From: CBDCYS01 sp965224215
GTDB taxonomy: Bacteria > Acidobacteriota > Terriglobia > Bryobacterales > UBA6623
Reading direction: 5' to 3'
Length of the DNA: 64,000 nucleotides
NCBI GenBank assembly: GCA_965224215.1
Contig: CBDCYS010000048.1
Span: 121,809-185,808 of the forward strand
Below, piece after piece: positions 58,598 to 64,000 of the stretch. The notes beneath the pieces are model-generated. The model was not told the origin of the DNA and ran no database searches. It saw nothing but the letters and a program-made list of their open reading frames with translations. Within the stretch, counting starts at the first letter, position 1, and each line of letters opens with the position of its first letter. Both the position numbers and the translations under genes were made by a program.

Positions 58598-59927
58598 ATG
58601 CAGCGAGCTTGGATTGCGTTTGCGTTCGTAGGCTTATCATCAAGTCTGGGCGCCCAGGCAGTCGAGACACCAGAACAAGTTGCGCTAGTCCGAGCAAAGG
58701 AAAAAGTCCTAGCAAGCCTGGACGAGATCCCGAACTACACCTGCCTTCAAACAATCGAACGAGTCCAGTTGAAGAGTGAGCCTGGCCGACAGCCGGACGG
58801 CTCCCCGCTCCCCCTCGACGCTCTACTCGAACGCGCCGAATCGAGTGAGACAGTCCGGGTCGAAGTCGGTTTTGTCGACAGTAAGGAACTCTATTCTTGG
58901 CCCGGAGAGGGCAGCTTCGAAGAAAAGCCTTTGCCTGAAATGGTGGGCTTCGGATTCATCTCGTCGGGTACTTTCGCCACTGCACTCCGCAACGCCTTCC
59001 TAGGCAGCACGGAGCTATTTCAGGCCGCTGGAGAAGACAACCTGAACGGCCGGCGCGCAATCCGGTACAACTATCTAGCGCAGGGCGCGGGTCGCGGCGT
59101 CCTGCTCGGGGACGGTGATGGATATACAAGAGTTCCCTACTCGGGGGCTCTCTGGATCGACGCCGCCACTTACGACGTGCTTCGCCTCCGCATACAAGCG
59201 GATGCCCTGTCGTCCTTACCCGACATCTCGGAAATATGGGGCCAACTCGACTATGTTGCGTCGAGTATTGGAAACGGGGCATTTCTCGTACCTCGAAGCG
59301 CGCACATGCTGGTGCGCTTGCCAAACGAAGTCCAAAAACACAACCGAAGCGTCTTCTCGGCCTGCCGCTTGTTTGGCGTCAGCTCGGAGCTATCCTTCGG
59401 CGACGGACCCGAGGCCATCTTAGCGACCGACTCACGTATGGAAAGGCTGGAACTACCTGCCAACGCCGTTCTCCGAGTCAAATTCGGGACTCGAATCGAT
59501 TCCGAACAGTCGAGCGTAGGGGATAAGATCGAAGGCCAACTGGAGCGGGCCGTGAAAAAGGGCGGTCAGCTAGTTGTGCCGAAAGGAGCGATCGTCATCG
59601 GCAGGATTCGCCGGCTCGAGCGCTTTCGCAAACCTGCCCGTCACATCCTCGGACTTGAGATCACCGAGTTGCGGTTTGAAAACCGGGTCGCTCGTATCCA
59701 AGCCACGCTACAGCAGGTCTCCCCCATCCCGGGCCAGACAATCGGGGGGGGCGCGAAATCTCAACCAGGCAGCCGGAATGATCACCCAGTTTCCGCATGG
59801 GCAAAATCAGACTCAGATATTCACCGATCCGATCCTCCCGGGCGTCGGTATGATTCCGATCGACGCCGGTAAATTCAAGATTCCCCCCGGATGGAAGACC
59901 GCCTGGAAGGTAGAAGTCGCCGAGTAG
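58598..59927 (+). pseudogene. Secreted protein of unknown function, frameshift at G8 run
   Basis: ATG 58598 (AAAGGA upstream) gives a signal peptide ending SSSLGAQA and a body beginning ETPEQVALVRAKEKVLASL, with NYTCLQTIER, the start of a family common in Acidobacteria. A C-terminal beta domain has VGDKIEGQLERAVKKGGQLV and VPKGAIVIGRIRRLE. The frame is lost at the run of eight G at 59744-59751. The other frame continues ARNLNQAAGMITQFPHG, IFTDPILPGVGM and FKIPPGWKTAWKVEVAE, a sensible end. Restored length is about 443 residues. A homopolymer read error, mutation or slippage could all explain it. Confidence 0.7.
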
Positions 59928-60033
59928 CGCATTGCCCCCCCCCAGATCGCGGTACCTCAATTCAGAGTCAGCTGGCTTTAACCGTTGCCTTGTCCTACTA
60001 AACAGATTTGGCTCCGAGGGCGTCAGTCTCTAT

Positions 60034-60651
60034 GTGGGACAACATCTCCGCACCACCAGCCTTCTCCTGGGTCTCGGCTTCTCCGTAGCGCTCTTGCTTG
60101 CTGATGATTGGCCCGGCCCAAAGCGCGAGGAGGTCTTCAGCCAGAACGGCCTGCGTTTTGTTCGCATCCTGCCGGGCGAAAGCGTCGGCGACACCTATGG
60201 CTTCGCGGGGGCCAAGAAGGGACTTTACGCACGTGCGGAATTCTACCTGCGTCAGCCAAACCGCTCCTACAAAATGATCGCCGACGTGGAGCTGCTCAAC
60301 CCAGTTGCGCCTGTCAGCTCGATGCTGAGCGATACGGGCGCTTTGATCACTTTCGACAACTGGCACAACGCCGGATACGGAAAGGTAGTCGTGATTTATT
60401 CGGCCACCGGCAAGAGTCTGGCAGCCAGGGAACTCGAAGATCTGTACGATGACGAGACGCTCGCGACGCTGCCGATGTCCACCTCTTCACGCTGGTGGCG
60501 GTGTCGCCCAATGGGCTGGTCAGACGTAGATGGACAAACGAAAGTATTCGTGCACGACCGGCTCGGTGGGTACTTTGTCTTCGACCTAACCGACGGATCG
60601 CATCGCTATGAATCGGGCTCCGCGCCGTGTGACGCGGGGCAGGGGCTCTAG
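60034..60651 (+). CDS. Secreted hypothetical protein
   Basis: The frame is open from 59932, but GTG at 60034 is preferred because a signal peptide follows at once (TTSLLLGLGFSVALLLADD). The mature part (about 180 residues) begins WPGPKREEVFSQNGLRFVRI and contains ARAEFYLRQPNRSYKMIADVEL, ALITFDNWHNAGYGKVV, IYSATGKSLAARELEDLY and DGQTKVFVHDRLGGYFVFDL. It looks like an exported beta-rich protein; I do not know the family beyond similar acidobacterial hypotheticals. It lies just after the frameshifted secreted gene, on the same strand. A run of ten C stands at 59935-59944. Confidence 0.6.
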   Translation: MGQHLRTTSLLLGLGFSVALLLADDWPGPKREEVFSQNGLRFVRILPGESVGDTYGFAGAKKGLYARAEFYLRQPNRSYKMIADVELLNPVAPVSSMLSDTGALITFDNWHNAGYGKVVVIYSATGKSLAARELEDLYDDETLATLPMSTSSRWWRCRPMGWSDVDGQTKVFVHDRLGGYFVFDLTDGSHRYESGSAPCDAGQGL

Positions 60652-60767
60652 CGCATCAAACATCCCCGGCGAACCCGTCGTCGGAAGTCAGCGCCCAACG
60701 CGCCGCTAGCGCACATTCGCTAGTCCCTTAATCGTACAATTACCGTTTCGTGGCGATCGGCTGTATC

Positions 60768-60846
60768 ATCAGCCGCTACAAGCATCAGCCGCTACAAGCA
60801 TCAGCCACGACAAGCATCAGCCGCTCCGAGCGGCAGCCGCTGCAAG
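60768..60846. repeat. 16-bp tandem repeat upstream of GH2 gene
   Basis: Five adjacent copies of ATCAGCCGCTACAAGC, the last ones diverged, end about 70 bp before the GH2 start. The unit length is not a multiple of three and no frame is conserved. It could be a regulatory array or slippage product. Confidence 0.7.
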
Positions 60847-60913
60847 ATCGTCGAAGAACTCAGCGGGGGCGGCCAACCGTCGTTCCCGAGCCAAACTACA
60901 TAGGAGATTCAAG

Positions 60914-63196
60914 ATGAAGAAAGTCGCGTTCGCTTTAGTGCTATTGGCTGTTGCGGTCTCCGCCGCCGATTGGAAGCCGGTCGAGGGACGAATCATGACT
61001 CGCTGGGCCGAGGAAGTTTCGCCCGATAAACCTCTGCCCGAGTATCCGCGGCCGCAGTTGACCCGCCCAGACTGGGTCAACCTGAACGGCTTGTGGGACT
61101 ATGCGGTCACTTCGAAGAACGCCATGTCCGCAGGGGAGTATCAGGGCGAGATCCTCGTGCCGTTCGCGATCGAATCAGCGTTGTCGGGCGTTGGCAAAGC
61201 GGTGCTGCCCGGCCAAGTGTTGTGGTATCGGCGGACGTTCGAAGTTCCCTCCGGTTGGAGCGGACAGCGCGTGCGGCTCAATTTTGGCGCGGTGGATTGG
61301 CATGCGCGGGTCTCGGTCAACGGCATCCCGGCCGGCGAACACAAGGGCGGCTATACGCCCTTCTCCTTTGACATCACCGATTCACTGACGGCCAGCGGAA
61401 AACAGGAGCTGACACTGTGGGTCTGGGATCCGACCGATTCCGGCACCCAGGCGCGCGGCAAGCAGGTCCTCGAGCCACAGGGGATTTGGTACACGGCGGT
61501 GACCGGGATCTGGCAGACAGTTTGGATCGAGCCGGTCGGCGACGTTTCGTTCGAGAGGCTGCGGTTTGACTCCGACATCGGCCGTGGACGAGTAACGCTC
61601 AAGGCATTCCTGTCAGGGCGGGCCGATGGCGCACGAGTCGAGGCGACGGTAACCGACAACGGGAATGAAGTCGCAAGCGGATCCGCCGCGGCGAACGAGC
61701 CCCTTGAGTTGGCCGTGCCGGACGCGAAGCTGTGGTCTCCTGATTCTCCGCATCTTTATGACGTCCGGGTAAAGCTCACGCGCAACGGCGAGACGATCGA
61801 TCAGGCCGGGAGCTATTTCGGGATGCGCAAGATTTCGATCGAGGCGGATTCGCGCGGAGCTCGGCGGCTTTTTCTGAACAACAAAGCGCTGTTCCAGATC
61901 GGTCCGCTTGACCAAGGCTGGTGGCCGGACGGGCTCTACACCGCGCCGTCCGATGAAGCGCTCAAGTACGACATCGAAGTAACCCGCAAGCTCGGCTTCA
62001 ACATGGCCCGCAAGCACGTCAAGGTTGAGCCGGCTCGCTGGTACTACTGGTGCGACCGTCTCGGGCTGATGGTTTGGCAGGACATGCCGTCCGCGTTCTT
62101 GAGCGGTGAGCGCGATGCGAAAAGCCTCTACATCGACCCTTGGGCGATCAACGACGCTCCGCGCGAGGGCGTGTCGGCGGCGCAGTTTGAAAGCGAGTGG
62201 AAGGCAGAGATCGACCACTTCGGCTTCTTCCCCTCGATCGTCGCCTGGGTGCCCTTCAACGAGGGCTGGGGACAGTACGACACAGGGCGTATTGCCGAAT
62301 GGACGAAGCGCTACGATCCGACCCGGCTGGTGAACGCAGCTTCCGGCTGGACCGATCGCGGCGTGGGCGACTTCTATGACACGCACATGTATCCGGGACC
62401 CGGGATGCGGCCCTTGCCCAGCAGCGACAAACGGGCGACCGTACTGGGAGAGTTCGGAGGACTCGGCTGGCCGGTGGAAGATCACCTCTGGTGGAACAAG
62501 CGCAACTGGGGCTACCGAACATTGAATTCACGCAAGGAGCTTAACGACAAGTACGACGAGATCGTCAGCGCCGTCGCCGGACCCTATCACCGCGGCGTCT
62601 CGGCCGCCATCTACACGCAGACGACCGATGTCGAGGGCGAGGTCAACGGGCTGATGACGTATGACCGCAGGCTGGTGAAGTTCGACGCCAATCGCCTCAA
62701 GAAGATCCACGGCGTCTTCTTCGCCGCGCCGCGCGAGACCGAGGTGATTGCCGCCACATCGGCTGACCAGCAGCAGGAGTGGGCCTACACCTTCAACGAA
62801 CCGAGCGAAGGCTGGGCCGGCCTGAGCCTCGACGACTCGACCTGGTTGCACGGCAAGGCGCCGTTGCGCAGCTCAGCGGACGAGCAGTTCACCAACGGCG
62901 ACGTATGGGCGACCGGTCCGATCTGGGCGCGCCGGACGTTCACGGTGAACGAAGTACCGAAGACTCTCTGGGTCGAAGTGATGACCTCGGTTTCGGGAGG
63001 GGCAATTTACCTCAACGGCAAGGAGGTCGCCAAGCTCGATGTCCGAACGCGGCGGGAATATCGGCACATCGACGTGAGCCGCTACGCGAATCTCCTCAAG
63101 AAGGGCAAGAATGTCCTAGCGATCCACGCCGATGTTGCAAATCCAAACCGCGAGACAAGACGCGACCTAGACGCCGGGCTCTACACAGTGAAATAG
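60914..63196 (+). CDS. Secreted glycoside hydrolase family 2 enzyme
   Basis: The 760-residue protein has a signal peptide (VAFALVLLAVAVSAA), the GH2 sugar-binding jelly roll (NLNGLWDYAV; WYRRTFEVPSGWSGQRVRLNFGAV), an Ig-like domain and a TIM barrel. The acid/base is Glu450 in PFNEGWGQYD and the probable nucleophile Glu513 in VLGEFGGLGWP. An extra C-terminal beta domain (IWARRTFTVNEVPKTLWVEV) follows. Members are beta-galactosidases, glucuronidases or mannosidases; the export signal and the sulfatase in the same window fit use of plant or algal glycans. AGGAG stands before the ATG. Intact. Confidence 0.9.
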   Translation: MKKVAFALVLLAVAVSAADWKPVEGRIMTRWAEEVSPDKPLPEYPRPQLTRPDWVNLNGLWDYAVTSKNAMSAGEYQGEILVPFAIESALSGVGKAVLPGQVLWYRRTFEVPSGWSGQRVRLNFGAVDWHARVSVNGIPAGEHKGGYTPFSFDITDSLTASGKQELTLWVWDPTDSGTQARGKQVLEPQGIWYTAVTGIWQTVWIEPVGDVSFERLRFDSDIGRGRVTLKAFLSGRADGARVEATVTDNGNEVASGSAAANEPLELAVPDAKLWSPDSPHLYDVRVKLTRNGETIDQAGSYFGMRKISIEADSRGARRLFLNNKALFQIGPLDQGWWPDGLYTAPSDEALKYDIEVTRKLGFNMARKHVKVEPARWYYWCDRLGLMVWQDMPSAFLSGERDAKSLYIDPWAINDAPREGVSAAQFESEWKAEIDHFGFFPSIVAWVPFNEGWGQYDTGRIAEWTKRYDPTRLVNAASGWTDRGVGDFYDTHMYPGPGMRPLPSSDKRATVLGEFGGLGWPVEDHLWWNKRNWGYRTLNSRKELNDKYDEIVSAVAGPYHRGVSAAIYTQTTDVEGEVNGLMTYDRRLVKFDANRLKKIHGVFFAAPRETEVIAATSADQQQEWAYTFNEPSEGWAGLSLDDSTWLHGKAPLRSSADEQFTNGDVWATGPIWARRTFTVNEVPKTLWVEVMTSVSGGAIYLNGKEVAKLDVRTRREYRHIDVSRYANLLKKGKNVLAIHADVANPNRETRRDLDAGLYTVK

Positions 63197-63359
63197 CAGC
63201 GCCCGCATCGGCGCCGCGGGCCATCTTGCCGAGCGCTTCGAGCCTGGTATGACCAAGTCGTCATCAGAGCTTCGTCACTTGCGCCCGCAACCGCATCCTT
63301 GACCGCCGCGACATTCTTGTCGAAACTTGCCGAAAGCGGCGAGCTGGCGAAAAAAACCC

Positions 63360-63391
63360 TTGACTCTTGATCTAAGTCCAGGGTGTACTCT
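63360..63391 (+). promoter_or_regulatory. MerR-type metal-responsive promoter with 20-bp spacer
   Basis: TTGACT at 63360-63365 and TACTCT at 63386-63391 are separated by 20 bp. The spacer region forms an imperfect dyad (ACTCTTGA against TCCAGGGT). Layout and sequence closely resemble the zntA promoter controlled by ZntR, where the over-long spacer is corrected by the metal-bound regulator. It lies 25 bp before the merR-like gene, which it therefore probably drives. Confidence 0.8.
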
Positions 63392-63415
63392 TGAAAATGT
63401 AGAGCGAGTATCCCC

Positions 63416-63859
63416 GTGTCGCAAGGTCTTCAAATAGGAATCGTTGCCCAACGAACCGGCTTAAGCGTCGATGCTATCCGATTCTATGAAAGGGAGGGTT
63501 TAGTCACTGCGCCGGTTCGGTCAGACGGGGGCTTCAGGCTCTTTCAGGCGGAAGACATCGAAGAGTTTCAATTTATTCAAAGTGCACAGGAACTCGACTT
63601 CTCGCTCGACGAGATACGCGAGCTCTTAGCCCTGCGCAACGGAGCTCCGAAACCGTGCCTTCACGTTGAGCAGCTGCTGGAGAAAAAACTCGCCTCTGTA
63701 CGGCACAAGATGGCTGTTCTACAAGGGCTGGAAGCGAAGCTTCGAAAAGCCCAGGGCCAATGCCAGGAGGCGTTCCGTACGGGAAGGACTCACTTGGAAG
63801 CCGAGTGTCCGGTCTTGGAACAGATCGCGAGCAGGTCTGATGCAGGGAGACAGAAATGA
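63416..63859 (+). CDS. MerR-family metal-sensing regulator
   Basis: The 147-residue protein starts at GTG 63416. The winged-helix motif is GIVAQRTGLSVDAIRFYEREGLV, followed by GFRLFQAEDIEEFQFI and the dimer coiled coil (HVEQLLEKKLASVRHKMAVLQGLEAKL). Metal-ligand Cys residues are C81, C116 and C131, close to C82, C117 and C126 of MerR. The loop between the last two has 14 residues instead of the usual eight, so the ion specificity is uncertain (Hg, Pb, Zn or Cd). Its stop overlaps the start of the next gene in ATGA, meaning translational coupling, and the promoter upstream suggests autoregulation. Confidence 0.88.
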   Translation: MSQGLQIGIVAQRTGLSVDAIRFYEREGLVTAPVRSDGGFRLFQAEDIEEFQFIQSAQELDFSLDEIRELLALRNGAPKPCLHVEQLLEKKLASVRHKMAVLQGLEAKLRKAQGQCQEAFRTGRTHLEAECPVLEQIASRSDAGRQK

Positions 63860-64000
63860 AGATTGAGCTTCTCTATATACCTGGCTGCCCTCACCACGAC
63901 CCGGCCGCGCAAATGCTCAGGGACGTACTGTGCGATCTGGATCAGTCGGAGCAAGTGATCGATACCAAGGTGTCTAATCTAGCTCAGGCAACGGCAGTAT
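63856..64000 (+). CDS. Thioredoxin-like small protein, 3' end cut by window
   Basis: ATG at 63856 overlaps the merR-like stop by four bases. The visible 48 residues begin MKIELLYIPGCPHHDPA, the pattern of small thioredoxin-fold proteins with a C-P-x-H type active site that occur in mercury and related metal-resistance operons. The rest lies outside the window. The role (thiol redox or metal transfer) is inferred from the family and from coupling to the regulator. Confidence 0.7.
   Translation, partial: MKIELLYIPGCPHHDPAAQMLRDVLCDLDQSEQVIDTKVSNLAQATAV

Noticed and set aside
60768..60846. CRISPR or iteron origin
   Set aside because: Units are directly adjacent without spacers, and no replication initiator is beside them.
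1..64000. General recoding of UGA as Trp
   Set aside because: Intact genes such as ftsY, ribE and mdh end in TGA and use TGG freely, so UGA works as a stop.

Overview
The window is GC-rich DNA from a Gram-negative bacterium, most likely an acidobacterium of the Solibacter/Bryobacter group. The pointers are a secreted metalloprotease carrying the C-terminal domain described from Solibacter, a winged-helix/Ser-Thr kinase/TolB-propeller fusion, an Oar-like TonB receptor with an N-terminal carboxypeptidase-regulatory domain, a sulfatase with HEAT-like repeats, and DUF6526, DUF5818 and DUF5658 proteins. All family names come from reading motifs by eye; no search was run.

Layout. 1-3.3 kb: an HDOD gene cut by the window edge, a DUF5658 membrane protein, a truncated IS256 transposase, a frameshifted lipoprotein-type methyltransferase and a shattered MFS remnant. 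3.4-14.3 kb: sulfatase, Ig-like membrane protein, isochorismatase-like hydrolase, glyoxalase II-like enzyme, CopD-like protein, YgfZ, PP2C phosphatase, a dead HutI-like amidohydrolase, a broken cyclase and a Tat-exported sugar isomerase-like protein. 14.5-18.4 kb: core genes ftsY, ribD, ribE and a lipoprotein cyclophilin. 18.5-23.1 kb: a subclass B3 metallo-beta-lactamase split by an IS4-type element, DUF6526, an IS1380-derived MITE, SnoaL-like and PilZ proteins. 23.4-26.6 kb: the TCA genes icd and mdh and a DUF5818 protein. 27.1-34.6 kb: an SLC12-like transporter split by an integrase-type IS, two small genes and IS1595 copy 1. 35-45 kb: the kinase fusion, TonB receptor, a discoidin-like secreted protein (each with an in-frame stop), a galactonate dehydratase-like enzyme and a methyltransferase. 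45.6-54.4 kb: a metalloprotease split by IS1595 copy 2, a second MITE and an IS256 element; the last two both sit in one AAA-type ATPase gene. 55-64 kb: STAS protein, repeats, HEAT-repeat protein, two secreted hypotheticals, a GH2 glycosidase, and a MerR regulator with its metal-type promoter and a coupled thioredoxin-like gene cut by the window edge.

The dominant signal is gene decay. About fourteen genes are broken by transposons, single-base frameshifts or in-frame stops, while housekeeping genes (ftsY, ribD, ribE, icd, mdh, ygfZ, glyoxalase II) are intact. Several breaks can be undone on paper: removing the IS and one target duplication restores the lactamase, metalloprotease and ATPase frames exactly. 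All in-frame stops can be explained by C-to-T or G-to-A changes, two of them at probable Trp codons. The homopolymer frameshifts could be sequencing errors or slippage; the IS insertions with target duplications cannot be sequencing errors. The picture fits a lineage with active transposition and relaxed selection on accessory, secreted and signalling genes.
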